This document shows, in pieces, positions 27,528-36,539 of a stretch of 64,000 nucleotides of DNA; positions within the stretch are counted from its first letter, which is position 1, and every line of letters starts with the position of its first letter. The position numbers were made by a program, and so were the translations under genes. Location of the stretch: NCBI RefSeq assembly GCF_010367455.1, contig NZ_WRPR01000148.1, positions 62,001 to 126,000 on the forward strand, given 5' to 3'. Source of the DNA: Candidatus Laterigemmans baculatus. GTDB taxonomy: Bacteria > Planctomycetota > Planctomycetia > Pirellulales > Pirellulaceae. The notes beneath the pieces are model-generated. The model was not told the DNA's origin, made no database searches, and worked only from the letters and a program-made list of their open reading frames with translations.

Positions 27528-27866
27528 ATGACCCACCAAGAACACCAAGCATGTATTGAGGCCTGTATTCGCTGTGCTCAGGAATGTGAACATTGCGGAA
27601 ATGCTTGCCTGGATGAGAAAGACGTTGCGAAGATGGCGGAATGCATACGGCTGGATAAGAAATGCGCAGAGATCTGCTGGACTGCCGCAGCCTTCATGAG
27701 CAGAGGCTCCAGGTTCATGCAGGAAATCTGCCGAATCTGCGCGGATGTCTGCGAAGCTTGTGGGGCTGAATGCCGCGATCACGAGGCCGATCACTGCCAA
27801 CGGTGCGCAGACGCGTGCGAGCAGTGTGCTAAGGAGTGCCGCCGCATGGCAGGGGCAGCAGCTTGA
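27528..27866 (+). CDS. four-helix-bundle copper-storage protein (Csp/DUF326)
   Basis: A 112-residue cytosolic protein whose helices are lined with Cys in the CxxxCxxCxxxC pattern (HQACIEACIRCAQECEHCGN, CIRLDKKCAEICW, ICRICADVCEACGAEC, HCQRCADACEQCAKEC). This is the hallmark of Csp proteins, which pack many Cu(I) ions into the bundle core. No signal peptide is present, so it matches the cytoplasmic Csp3 group rather than exported Csp1. Eighteen Cys in 112 residues are visible. It would buffer excess Cu(I) before export by the ATPases and pumps of the island. Start ATG 27528 with GAGG ribosome-binding site. Confidence 0.93.
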   Translation: MTHQEHQACIEACIRCAQECEHCGNACLDEKDVAKMAECIRLDKKCAEICWTAAAFMSRGSRFMQEICRICADVCEACGAECRDHEADHCQRCADACEQCAKECRRMAGAAA

Positions 27867-28632
27867 TTCTTCGTCAAACCCAGTTTCGCCCCACCTGCTG
27901 GCGATGGCGGCATGTGGATGGCGGCACCGGGGCAAGCAGCTAGTCGCGTTGAGTGAGCTATAAGATAGCGAGTGCGGTTTTGGGGTTGATGCTCAGAGGT
28001 CGGTCCGAACACGCAGCCTCGCAGCGTGCTTTTCAATTCAGGTCGGCGTGCGAACGTGCCGCCCTGCCCCCTTTGCTCGGATGTGAAATCGAGAATGACG
28101 GGTCGCGCCGCCAAACCGAAAGCGCGACCAGTTTGGGTGGGCCTGCGCGCTCCGTCGGTCTCCCAGCGGTCGTGCACGGGAAGGTCCGCCTCATCTGAGG
28201 CGGCTCCCATCGCCCGCATGCCGTTGAACCTTTGGATGCGTCGGTCCGGCAGACCGATGGCCGCAGGCTACCTCGGTCGATCCAACCGATGCGTGTTGCG
28301 GTGGGCATGGGTTTCAGCAGCCAGGAAATTACGTCAGACGTCCGCTGTATTTCCACGAGTCGCCAATCCCTGTCGAATTTGGCCGCCGCGACGCTTCCTC
28401 GGCTCGCCGGGAATGATGATGCGGCACCCCTGTTCGCCAGCCGCTGATGTCTTCTCGGCCTGCTCTCTTTCAGCCGGCTCGCTTTGATGGTCGGAAGGCC
28501 TGATCATCCGATTCCTCGTAAAACGCGTCCCTTCGGCTGTTGCCGCAAGCCTCATGCCACGCCGGGCGGCGATCGGGGGGCTCGAAGCAAACCCCAACCA
28601 TTCAGACCTCCGGGGAGGCCGCCCGTGGGTAA
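27867..28632. other. long intergenic region without a recognisable gene
   Basis: 766 bases between convergent genes. Several overlapping frames of 80-150 codons exist on both strands, but none has a signal peptide, conserved motif or ribosome-binding site. An 8-base inverted repeat CGGGCGGC/GCCGCCCG (28564-28571, 28619-28626) sits just past the stop of the next minus-strand gene and could be part of its terminator. The region may be a decayed gene. Confidence 0.45.
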
Positions 28633-29052
28633 TCAGTCAAGCGAAGCCACTCGCTGCAAAGTGAGCAACGTCAGCGAGGGCACCACCAGCCACTGCAGCA
28701 GGGGAGCCAGAGCGATACCCGCCACTATGGGCATGCGAGGGCCATACGCCCAGCGATCGGTGGCCAGTGCGTAGATCTCAAAGCCGACTGTGACTATTAG
28801 GCCGCAGCTAACACAAATCGCAAAGGGCACGGACCAGCGGTCCTGAAACGGCCAGCCGACGCGAAATACGAGCAGCGCGGCCATCCCATAACTAACCGCG
28901 GCAATTGCCAAATCCCCCAGCGCCGCGCGGAAGCACGGCCAAGCGTGTTCCCACACGCTCATCCCGACAAAGTCGGTGAACAGCGGTGCCTGCAGCATTT
29001 CCCAGCTGTAGTGCAGCACCAGGGTTACCAAGGCTGCGAGCAGCCACCGCAT
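28633..29052 (-). CDS. small multi-pass membrane protein
   Basis: A 139-residue hydrophobic protein with about four transmembrane helices (MRWLLAALVTLVLHYSWEML; ALGDLAIAAVSYGMAALLVF; VPFAICVSCGLIVTVGFEIY; IVAGIALAPLLQWLVVPSL). The motif HYSWEMLQAPLF in the first helix and the ALGDLAI segment recur in conserved but uncharacterised membrane proteins. ATG 29052 follows a GAAAGAAGTGGGG ribosome-binding sequence; a longer frame overlaps the upstream small gene in another frame and is rejected. It lies 23 bp after the Met-rich small protein, so the two form an operon. Confidence 0.7.
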   Translation of the reverse strand: MRWLLAALVTLVLHYSWEMLQAPLFTDFVGMSVWEHAWPCFRAALGDLAIAAVSYGMAALLVFRVGWPFQDRWSVPFAICVSCGLIVTVGFEIYALATDRWAYGPRMPIVAGIALAPLLQWLVVPSLTLLTLQRVASLD

Positions 29053-29075
29053 ACCCCACTTCTTTCGTTTTCCCC

Positions 29076-29270
29076 TCACCTGCCTGACTTCGAGCTGATT
29101 GCCGCAGGTTCTGACCGAATCCGCCGTAGCTCCCGCAGTATTTTCGCCTGAAGGACGACCTGCACAATAACCGTCACAAGCACAATCAGCACAAAGAGAG
29201 TCGTGGCGATCATGCATGTCATCATCATGCCACCTTCCATCATCCCATCGCCCATCATTTCACCGTTCAT
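29076..29270 (-). CDS. 64-residue Met-rich single-pass membrane protein
   Basis: A tiny protein with a Met-rich exported or extramembrane N-terminus (MNGEMMGDGMMEGGMMMTCM, ten Met in twenty residues), one transmembrane helix (IATTLFVLIVLVTVIVQVVL) and a basic C-terminus (LRELRRIRS) that predicts a cytoplasmic end. Clustered Met-Met pairs are typical Cu(I)/Ag(I) ligands in the envelope. It is first in a two-gene unit with the small membrane protein downstream. Start ATG 29270 is the only one giving the Met-rich head. Confidence 0.75.
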   Translation of the reverse strand: MNGEMMGDGMMEGGMMMTCMIATTLFVLIVLVTVIVQVVLQAKILRELRRIRSEPAAISSKSGR

Positions 29271-29778
29271 TTCGGACCCCGATCAAGCTTTGCGTATGAA
29301 ATCATTACAGATTCCGTGTCAGGCAGCTCAGCATTTTGGCAACTCAGCATTTTGGCAACTCAGCGTTTGCTTGCATCTCCAGCCCATGACAGTCCCTGGC
29401 GGCGAGACTGGCGCCCGTCGAGCGTACCGATTCGGCAGAGTTGTATTGATGGCGATTGGGCCTCAAACGCTAGAGCAGCGGCGAACCGGTGGGTCGTACT
29501 GCCACGGCAATTCCCGCGCCGCATATTACGTTCGGCAACCGCCCCGGTTTGCCCTCCCGCTGCGTAATCGCCGTCCCAAACCAGCGATATCGAAAATGGC
29601 CTACCAGCGGATGTCGGGGTCGCCTGCATTTGATGTATGGCTGTGCAGAGGGGCAGTGGGAATACGTAATCCAGTGGAGCTTCACCGGCGCGCCGATTGC
29701 CGCAAACTTTCGCCTCACCGCTTGGCCGCACGGGGTAAATCCGACCAGGCATTTCATCTGCGAAACAGGAGCAGTCCG
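29271..29778. other. divergent intergenic region with short tandem repeat
   Basis: 508 bases between divergent genes with no convincing coding frame. It holds a short tandem repeat at 29322-29365 and the upstream region of the second LTxxQ gene. Overlapping frames of about 100 codons lack motifs and are likely spurious. Confidence 0.45.
29322..29365. repeat. 16-bp tandem repeat, 2.75 copies
   Basis: Units GGCAGCTCAGCATTTT (29322-29337), GGCAACTCAGCATTTT (29338-29353) and a partial GGCAACTCAGCG (29354-29365). It lies in the promoter region between the Met-rich membrane gene and the LTxxQ gene and could be a regulator-binding array or a slippage product. Confidence 0.85.
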
Positions 29779-30252
29779 ATGACCGACAGAAACAGCTTTT
29801 GGGCCGTTGCCGTGGCGAGCGTGATCGCGAGCGCTGCGTTCGGCTTTCAGGCGGTTGCGCAAAACGCAGAGGAAGGCGGCGCGAGCGCCGAGCAGCAGGG
29901 CAAGATGATGATGTGCCCGATGATGGAGGCGATCAAGCCGGTGCACTTGTACGCCGATACCCCAGCCGTGTTGCTGGCCCAGGAGGACTCGCTGGCACTG
30001 ACCGAGCAACAACAGGAAAAGCTGGAGGAAATTACTGCTGAGGCCCGCGAGCGAGCACGGGAGATACTGACGGAGAAGCAGCGCCAGCAGCTTGAGGAAG
30101 CGCCTTCGGGGCCGCTCTCCGCGATGCAGCTGACGAAACTGCAGAGGAAAGAGGGGACCGGAAACGCCAAGGGCGCGATGTGCCCAATGTGCATGAAGAT
30201 GATGCAGAAGATGAAGGAGCGACAGGGCAACGACGGCCAGGACGTTAACTGA
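29779..30252 (+). CDS. secreted LTxxQ protein with Met/Cys motifs, paralogue of 11253-11753
   Basis: A 157-residue exported protein with signal peptide (WAVAVASVIASAAFGFQAVA), then GKMMMCPMMEAIKPVHLYAD, an LTxxQ helical part (LALTEQQQEKLEEI, LTEKQRQQLEEAPSG), PLSAMQLTKLQ and a final MCPMCMKMMQKMK. Every block of the 11253-11753 protein is present in the same order, so the two are true paralogues. This copy lacks the C-terminal His tail. ATG 29779 is the only start giving a signal peptide. The expected role is a periplasmic copper/silver chaperone or sponge (inference). Confidence 0.82.
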   Translation: MTDRNSFWAVAVASVIASAAFGFQAVAQNAEEGGASAEQQGKMMMCPMMEAIKPVHLYADTPAVLLAQEDSLALTEQQQEKLEEITAEARERAREILTEKQRQQLEEAPSGPLSAMQLTKLQRKEGTGNAKGAMCPMCMKMMQKMKERQGNDGQDVN

Positions 30253-30395
30253 TTGGAGCAGTGCGGAACCGCCGGCGGCGTCGCAAGCCGTCCGGCTGCC
30301 ATGGAACGCGCCGCGAGTTGGACCAGCCGGTCTGCTCGGGCGCTCGGTCTTCAGCGATCACCGTGCCGGTTTGAAGCGTCATAATGACTGCAGAC

Positions 30396-30515
30396 TCATT
30401 TCCTGTCCTTCTCATCGGGTGGCCCACTGCGCTTCCAAGCCATCACCACCATGCCGCCGCAGCAGAGGAACATCAGGGCGATAACTGCGAGGAGGAGGAT
30501 TCTAGTCCAGGCCAT
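30396..30515 (-). CDS. 39-residue single-pass membrane peptide downstream of cusA
   Basis: A very short gene: ATG 30515, stop TGA at 30398-30396, encoding 39 residues. The product is MAWTR followed by a transmembrane helix ILLLAVIALMFLCCGGMVVM and a polar tail KRSGPPDEKDRK. A Cys pair and several Met lie in or near the membrane. It begins 36 bases after the cusA stop on the same strand, a position where small accessory subunits of pumps are often found. CusF-like motifs are absent. Translation is not proven, but the positive-outside-free topology and clean helix make chance less likely. Confidence 0.55.
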   Translation of the reverse strand: MAWTRILLLAVIALMFLCCGGMVVMAWKRSGPPDEKDRK

Positions 30516-30551
30516 ACTTGCCTCGCTGGGGAATCAAACGGTGTTACTGCC

Positions 30552-33500
30552 TCAGGACCACTCGTCCTCCATCATGAACTGATCCTCTGGCTCTGCTTCG
30601 GAGACTGGTGCTCCTTCTTGCCGTGACTCCCGCCACTGTTCCCACCGCTTGTGCAGTGTGTAATAGACGGGGATGAGGATCAGCGTGTGGATCGCCGAGG
30701 TAATCACGCCTCCGATCACCGGGATCGCGATCCGCTTCATCGGTCCGGCTCCCGGCGTGGTGGCCCAGAGGATCGGCATCAGTGCGATAAAGTCAGTTAA
30801 GACGGTCATCAATTTTGGCCGCACGCGTAGCACTGAGCCCTCGATGACCGCCGCCTGCAACTCTTTCGGCGTCAGTCGCCGACCTTTCTCTTTGCGGTGC
30901 TTCTTGTAGGCCAGGTCTAGATAGACATGCATGATGATCCCGGTTTCGGCGGCTAATCCAGCCAGCGCGATAAACCCGATCGCGACCGCGATGCTCCAGT
31001 TGTACCCCAATAAATACATGCCCCAGACGCCACCGATCAATGCAAACGGCAGGGTCATCATCGTGATCAGCGTCTCGGTGACGCTCTTCATGTTGAAGTA
31101 GATCAGCACAAAGATGATCGCCAACGTGATCGGAATGATGATCTTCAGCCGCTCGCGGACCTCCTCCATAAACTCATACTGACCACTCCACTGCATGTAG
31201 TAACCGGGCGGGATCGCCAACTCGCCGTCGGCGATAGCCCGGTCGATCGCCGCTTGCGCGCCGTTGACGTAGCTGCCGATATCCGTGCCGGCTTCGATGT
31301 CGACCGGGATGTTTACCAGCAGCATGCCGGCTTCGCTTTTGATGACCGGTGGCCCATCGGCGAATTGGATCTCGGCGACCTGGCCGAGCGGAATTTGGGT
31401 GCCGCTGGGTGTGGCGATCAGAATTCGCTTGAGCTTCTCTGGATCGTCTCGCAGCTCACGCGGATAACGGACGTTGATGGGAAAGCGATAGCGGCCTTCG
31501 ACGGTGGTGGCAACATTCATCCCCCCAATCGCCGTTTCAATCATTCGCTGGATGTCCCCCACCTCCAGCGCGTACCGGGCCGCCGCCTGCCGGTCGACGT
31601 GGATGTCGAGGTAATGGCCTCCCATGGCCCGCTCGGCGACGACGCTGTTTGTACCCGGCACATCCCTCAATACGTCCTCGATTCGCTGGGCAACGTCCGC
31701 CAGACCATCCAAGTCGGTGCCGTAGAGCTTCAGTCCCAGCAGACCCCGCATGCCGGTCGTCAGCATCCCGATCCGCGTCTCGATCGGCATCAGCCACCAA
31801 TTAGGCATCCCCGGAATGCTGATCTCCCGTTGCATCTCACCTTTGGTCAGCTCCGCAAAGGTCGTCTGGACCAAGGGAATCTCCGCGGCCTCGATGCGCC
31901 CGGTCCAGGTGTTCCGCAGATGCGAGATCGCTTCGTCCTGGAGGGCCGGCGCGATGCCGCCCTGAGAGCCGAGAATCTCCACGAGGTCTTGGCTGGCCTG
32001 AGCGACGATTCGCTTCGGAAGCCGCGGGCCGATTTCCCCCATGGCTCGCCTCAATATTCCGGCAGTCCACTGATCCTCCAGCCCCTGTTCGTCGAACCGC
32101 GTCAGCGGGTTCCCTCCTCGCTCGATCAACTGACTCCGGTGCTGCTCATAGGCCTCTCGCATTTCTGGCATCTGCTCGTCGAGTGCTTGCATCAGCTCCA
32201 ATCGCGTCTGCCGATTAACCTCCGCCCGCGTCATGCCCTCGAGCTGGGTGGCGATTGTCTTCCGATCGAGTTCCTCGCCCTGGCCCGTCGCAAAGCCCCC
32301 CGCCTCCAGATCGGCCAGCATCTCCGCTGCCCGTTCCTTCAGATAGCCTTCCTCGACCAATCGATACGGCCAGTCCTCCTCCGCACGGAGCGCCGCGTGC
32401 GTTTCGACCATCGACAGCGGCGCTGGATCGGTCGGCGTGTTAAAGCGGCCGATCTTGCCCAGCACCACTCGCACTTCGGGGAACTGGGCCAGCATCTGAT
32501 CTTGGATCTGGAGCGTTCGCCGCGCTTCGGTCGCCGAGAGTCCGGGGACGGTGGTCGGCATATAGAGGATGTCTCCTTCGCGGAGCGGCGGCATGAATTC
32601 GCTGCCCGTCTTCGTCCACGGGACGACCGTCACCGCCAACAGCGCAAAGGCGATCGCCATGCTGATGAATTTGTGGCGAAGGGCGAATCGGATCAGAGGC
32701 ATGTAGATCCAAATCAACATGCGGTTCAGCGGATTCTTCTCTTCCGAAGGAATGCGTCCGCGGACGAACAGTCCGGTCAGGATCGGGATCACCGTCACCG
32801 CGATTAGCGCCGCGGCCGCCATCGCGAAAGTCTTGGTGGCCGCCAGCGGTTTGAACAGTCGTCCGGCTTGTCCCTCGAGTGCAAACACCGGTAGGAAGGC
32901 TACCGTCACTACCAACAGCGCGGTAAACAGCCCTGGGCCGACTTCCTGGGCTGATGACTTCACCAGCTGCCAATGATCAGCATCCGGTTCCCGCTCTTTG
33001 CGCTTGTGGAGATTCTCCACGACCACGATGGACGAATCGACCATCGTGCCGATTGCCACGGCGATCCCGGAAAGGGACATGATATTGGCGTTGAAACCGG
33101 TCAGCTTCATGGCCAAAAACGCCATCAGAATGCCCAGCGGCAAGACAACGGCAGCGACCAACGCACTGCGAATATGAAACAGAAATGAGATCACGATGAT
33201 GGTCGTGATAATCAATTCTTCGATGAGCGTGTGCTTGAGCGTCTCGATCGAGCGATGGATCAGATGGCTGCGGTCGTAGGCGGAACGGATGACGACCCCC
33301 TCGGGCAATCCCGCTTCAATCTCTCGGATCTTCTCCTTCACCGCCTCAATAGTGGTCAGGGCGTTCTCGCCAAAGCGCATCACGACGACTCCGGCGACGA
33401 CCTCTCCAGTGCCGTTCTTTTCCGCGATGCCCCGCCGGATGTCGGGGCCGATTTGCACATCGCCGACATCGCCCAAAAGAACCGGCGTCCCGTCTTCGGT

Positions 33501-34250
33501 GGCCGAGAGCATGATCTGCTCAAGATCTTGCACATTTTGGATGTAACCGCGGCCACGGATCATATGCTCCGTCTCGGTGATCTCCACCACACGGCCGCCG
33601 ACGTCATTGTTGGAATTCTGAATTGCATGAGTCACTCGCTCAAGCGGAATTCCGTAGAGCAACAACCGTCGCGGATCGAGCGTCACCTGGTACTGCCGTT
33701 CCGCACCGCCGGCCGTGGCCACTTCCGCCACGCCCGGTACCGATGTCAGTTGGTAGCGCACGTACCAATCCTGAAGCGCCCGTAGTTCGCCAAGATCGTA
33801 CCGGTTTTTTGTATCTTCGAGAGTATAGATGTAGACCCATCCGAGACCTGTCGCATCGGGCCCTAGCCGCGGTGTGATGTCCTCGGGGAGTTGTCCCTGC
33901 ACCTGGTTCATGTACTCCAGCACTCGGCTGCGTGCCCAGTACATATCGGTCCCGTCATCAAAGATCACGTAGACGAATGAGAGGCCAAAGAAGCTGTAGC
34001 CTCGCACATCCGCCACGCCCGGTACCGACAGCATCGTCGTCGTCAGTGGGTACGTGACCTGATCTTCGATCGTCTGCGGATCACGTCCCTCCCACGGCGT
34101 ATAGACGATCACCTGCACATCGGAGAGGTCGGGGATGGCGTCGATCGGAATCGTATAGGTGGCCCATACGCTGACAGCCGTCAAAATGGCTGCGAGCGTG
34201 AGGACCATGAACCGATTGTCGATACACCAGCCGATGAACTTTGCGATCAA
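30552..34250 (-). CDS. CusA-family RND copper/silver pump with extra periplasmic insertion
   Basis: Inner-membrane RND pump of 1232 residues, against about 1050 for E. coli CusA. Landmarks: [49 protein letters not shown], the TM4 proton-relay region GTMVDSSIVVVENLHK, and SGIAVAIG. The extra length is an insertion of about 170 mostly helical, charged residues between about 620 and 790, inside the second half of the periplasmic porter region, with MPEMREAYEQHRSQLIERGG and RLPKRIVAQASQDLVEILG. The C-terminus ends in EPEDQFMMEDEWS. Its start overlaps the phosphatase stop by 4 bp, and the adaptor is the 36994-38826 product, so this is a copper-efflux operon. Confidence 0.95.
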   Translation of the reverse strand: MIAKFIGWCIDNRFMVLTLAAILTAVSVWATYTIPIDAIPDLSDVQVIVYTPWEGRDPQTIEDQVTYPLTTTMLSVPGVADVRGYSFFGLSFVYVIFDDGTDMYWARSRVLEYMNQVQGQLPEDITPRLGPDATGLGWVYIYTLEDTKNRYDLGELRALQDWYVRYQLTSVPGVAEVATAGGAERQYQVTLDPRRLLLYGIPLERVTHAIQNSNNDVGGRVVEITETEHMIRGRGYIQNVQDLEQIMLSATEDGTPVLLGDVGDVQIGPDIRRGIAEKNGTGEVVAGVVVMRFGENALTTIEAVKEKIREIEAGLPEGVVIRSAYDRSHLIHRSIETLKHTLIEELIITTIIVISFLFHIRSALVAAVVLPLGILMAFLAMKLTGFNANIMSLSGIAVAIGTMVDSSIVVVENLHKRKEREPDADHWQLVKSSAQEVGPGLFTALLVVTVAFLPVFALEGQAGRLFKPLAATKTFAMAAAALIAVTVIPILTGLFVRGRIPSEEKNPLNRMLIWIYMPLIRFALRHKFISMAIAFALLAVTVVPWTKTGSEFMPPLREGDILYMPTTVPGLSATEARRTLQIQDQMLAQFPEVRVVLGKIGRFNTPTDPAPLSMVETHAALRAEEDWPYRLVEEGYLKERAAEMLADLEAGGFATGQGEELDRKTIATQLEGMTRAEVNRQTRLELMQALDEQMPEMREAYEQHRSQLIERGGNPLTRFDEQGLEDQWTAGILRRAMGEIGPRLPKRIVAQASQDLVEILGSQGGIAPALQDEAISHLRNTWTGRIEAAEIPLVQTTFAELTKGEMQREISIPGMPNWWLMPIETRIGMLTTGMRGLLGLKLYGTDLDGLADVAQRIEDVLRDVPGTNSVVAERAMGGHYLDIHVDRQAAARYALEVGDIQRMIETAIGGMNVATTVEGRYRFPINVRYPRELRDDPEKLKRILIATPSGTQIPLGQVAEIQFADGPPVIKSEAGMLLVNIPVDIEAGTDIGSYVNGAQAAIDRAIADGELAIPPGYYMQWSGQYEFMEEVRERLKIIIPITLAIIFVLIYFNMKSVTETLITMMTLPFALIGGVWGMYLLGYNWSIAVAIGFIALAGLAAETGIIMHVYLDLAYKKHRKEKGRRLTPKELQAAVIEGSVLRVRPKLMTVLTDFIALMPILWATTPGAGPMKRIAIPVIGGVITSAIHTLILIPVYYTLHKRWEQWRESRQEGAPVSEAEPEDQFMMEDEWS

Positions 34251-35860
34251 TGCAGCATACCCTGTTCTCGTTCGCTAGCGTTCCTGCCGCCGCCCAGGGC
34301 TACCGCCTCCGGTGATTGGTTAGCAGCGCCGGCTGGAACCGCGCTAGTGACGAATTCCGCCACCAGAATGGTCATGTCGTCCGTCGTTGCGCTGCTGCCT
34401 TGGTGATCAACTAACGCTCTGTTGAGCCGCCCCACCGTTTCCTCTACGGGCTCCGCTCCAGAGTTCCGCACCAGTGACTGAAGCTTTTCTCTACCGAAAA
34501 GCTCCCCCCGGGGGCTCCAAGTTTCAGCCACCCCATCGGTAGTGGCGAGAAGACGCTCACCAGCTCGAGGAGAAAACTCCTCCGTGGACCACGATGCCTC
34601 CGACTCGATACCCAACAAGAAACCTGTGGCACCCAGCTCTGTGATCGTGCCGTCACTGCGGAGCAGCAAGCCGGGTTCATGGCCTGCGCTGGCGTACTGG
34701 AGCACCCCTCGCTGGGGTTCCCAGCGGACGAGTAGCATTGAGGCGAATATGCCGGGCGGAGAAAGTACTACGAATCGGCTGTTAATGAACTTCAGCAGTT
34801 CCCCCGGTGCAACATGGTGCTCCGCCGCATTCAGCAATAGCGCCTTCAGCATGGCCGCACTCATGGCCGCAGGTACGCCGTGGCCACATACGTCTGCGAC
34901 GCAGAGAATCCAGCTGCCATCTGCAAGCGGTAAGATGTCATAGTAATCGCCAGCCACATCGGCGGCCGGGCGGTAGAGGGCCGCAAGTGTGACTCCGGGC
35001 ACTACCGCAGAGGTAGGGAGAAGATGCTCCTGAATTTCTCGTGCCTTGGCCATCTCTCCTTGGCGCTGTTCGGCCGTCGCCTGCAGGCGTTCGCTCATCG
35101 CTTCGATCGCAATGGCCAGTGCAGCTAGTTCTCGGCTTTTTGCGCTGTGGAAATGGACCTCAAAATTCTCTTCAGAAATCGCGGTCACCGTTGTGACGAA
35201 CCGGCTTACTGGCCTGGCCACCATTCGTAGCAGGACCGTGCTGGCAACAACCGCGGCTACCACGCCTAACGCCAGAATCCCCACCAGACGCCATAGAACT
35301 TGGCCGAAAACGGCGCGCCGCAGAACGGCCACGTCCTCCGAGACATAGACAGTCGCATCGCCCTCATCAGCGCTGCCGACGACCAGATCGTGCTCTCCCA
35401 GCCCTGCAGATTGTTGCGCGGCCAGACTCTGTTGCATGGCCTGAAACATCTCTGTGGAGGAGCGTCCGTGTGCGGTCGATTGAATGACCGCGGCACCTAT
35501 ATCGACGGTAATGTGGTGCCCGGGCGACTCGGCGTCATGCATCTGGCGGCAGACCGCGTCGAGGTACTCCTGCACTGCGTCCAGGCCGCCGGGTCGCAGG
35601 CGTGACACGGCAGGGAGGATCGTCTTCGCTTCCTCCTGGAGCGCAATTCGCTTCTGCTCTAATCGGTCGCTCAGTTCGCGGCGGTAGTCGAGAACCAGGA
35701 ACGCGACAAGAAGAATCGCCATCGCACCATTGACGATTACGAGAAGCTGAACACCTAGTGTCGGCGGCTTTTTTCCTCTCCGGAAGAGCGACCGCAGGGC
35801 CGAAAAACGGCTCCCTCGTGGCCTGGTGGGCGGCTCTTGTCGCCCCTGCTGATCGATCAT
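34247..35860 (-). CDS. membrane PP2C/SpoIIE-family serine phosphatase with HAMP domain
   Basis: A 537-residue signalling protein. A transmembrane helix (about 37-58, LGVQLLVIVNGAMAILLVAF), a sensor region facing the periplasm, a second helix (about 210-232), a HAMP-like segment (RPVSRFVTTVTAISEENFEV) and a C-terminal PPM-type phosphatase. Phosphatase motifs visible: REIQEHLLPTSAV, DVAGDYYDILPLADGSW, VADVCGHGVPAAMSAAML, LLATTDGVAETW and TTDDMTILVAEF, which hold the Asp metal ligands. It is the gene before cusA and overlaps it by 4 bp. Such phosphatases act on anti-sigma antagonists. Here it may sense envelope copper and signal to a regulator elsewhere (inference), as no anti-sigma or STAS partner is found in the window. 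Confidence 0.9.
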   Translation of the reverse strand: MIDQQGRQEPPTRPRGSRFSALRSLFRRGKKPPTLGVQLLVIVNGAMAILLVAFLVLDYRRELSDRLEQKRIALQEEAKTILPAVSRLRPGGLDAVQEYLDAVCRQMHDAESPGHHITVDIGAAVIQSTAHGRSSTEMFQAMQQSLAAQQSAGLGEHDLVVGSADEGDATVYVSEDVAVLRRAVFGQVLWRLVGILALGVVAAVVASTVLLRMVARPVSRFVTTVTAISEENFEVHFHSAKSRELAALAIAIEAMSERLQATAEQRQGEMAKAREIQEHLLPTSAVVPGVTLAALYRPAADVAGDYYDILPLADGSWILCVADVCGHGVPAAMSAAMLKALLLNAAEHHVAPGELLKFINSRFVVLSPPGIFASMLLVRWEPQRGVLQYASAGHEPGLLLRSDGTITELGATGFLLGIESEASWSTEEFSPRAGERLLATTDGVAETWSPRGELFGREKLQSLVRNSGAEPVEETVGRLNRALVDHQGSSATTDDMTILVAEFVTSAVPAGAANQSPEAVALGGGRNASEREQGMLH

Positions 35861-35993
35861 TAGTGATCCTTACGGCTCGTGCCAAATTCTTACTAAGCTG
35901 CTGCGTATATTCGCGAGCGATCCATGCCGCTGACCCTCTGGCCCGTGGGATGTGAGAATCCCACGGGCTGTGACGTCTGCAATAGCGGCCGCT

Positions 35994-36464
35994 CTACCTC
36001 TGGGAGGCGTTACGGTTGAGATTCTCCTCGAGCAGCTTGTCGACCTTGGCCAGATACTGCTCCGGCTCGGCTTCGATCTTTCTGGTGCATGGTGGACAAC
36101 AGACAAAAACCTGTCGGTCATCAACGACCGTCGAAGCAGGCTTCTCCGGTAGCGACTTGCCCATCGCCGGGCATTTGCCCTGGGCCGCGATCCGGTTGGC
36201 CTGGATCTGCGCCCAATGCTGCTCCTGGACATCACGACCGAAGCATCCTTTGCAACACAGAAAGACGATCTGGTCGCCGATCTTTGCTTTGATCGGGCCG
36301 CCCATGCTGGTCAAATCTTTTCCCGATACCGGGCAAATCTTTTGCGCCTGAACCAGCAGTTGCTGCTTCTTTTTGGCCTCATCCTCGCCAGTTTCCTGAG
36401 CGAAGGCGGCAGCCTGGAAAGCGACCGCGGCACACGCGGACAAAACAATCGCGAAATAACGCAT
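35994..36464 (-). CDS. exported protein with two YHS-like metal-binding modules
   Basis: A 156-residue secreted protein: signal peptide MRYFAIVLSACAAVAFQAAAF, a first YHS-like unit ICPVSGKDLTSMGGP ... IVFLCCKGCFGRD and a second unit KCPAMGKSLPEKP ... VFVCCPPCTRKIE. Both keep the CPxxG and CC.xC features. ATG 36464 gives the signal peptide, while the longer frame adds a non-signal head. It sits between the YHS lipoprotein gene and the phosphatase in the copper operon. A periplasmic copper-relay role between CusB and CusA is plausible. Confidence 0.83.
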   Translation of the reverse strand: MRYFAIVLSACAAVAFQAAAFAQETGEDEAKKKQQLLVQAQKICPVSGKDLTSMGGPIKAKIGDQIVFLCCKGCFGRDVQEQHWAQIQANRIAAQGKCPAMGKSLPEKPASTVVDDRQVFVCCPPCTRKIEAEPEQYLAKVDKLLEENLNRNASQR

Positions 36465-36539
36465 CCTTAAACTCCTATCAAAAACCGAATCCGTCTCCAA
36501 AACCTCGCCGAACCCCCAACGCAGGGCTTCGGCGTCTTC

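Noticed and set aside
28026-28487. 153-codon plus-strand frame in a gene-poor gap
   Set aside because: No signal peptide, motif or ribosome-binding site; Arg/Ser-rich composition suggests chance or a decayed gene.
31254-32807. 517-codon plus-strand frame opposite cusA
   Set aside because: Antisense shadow of a pump gene with all RND motifs; composition is Arg/Gln/Asp-rich and not protein-like.
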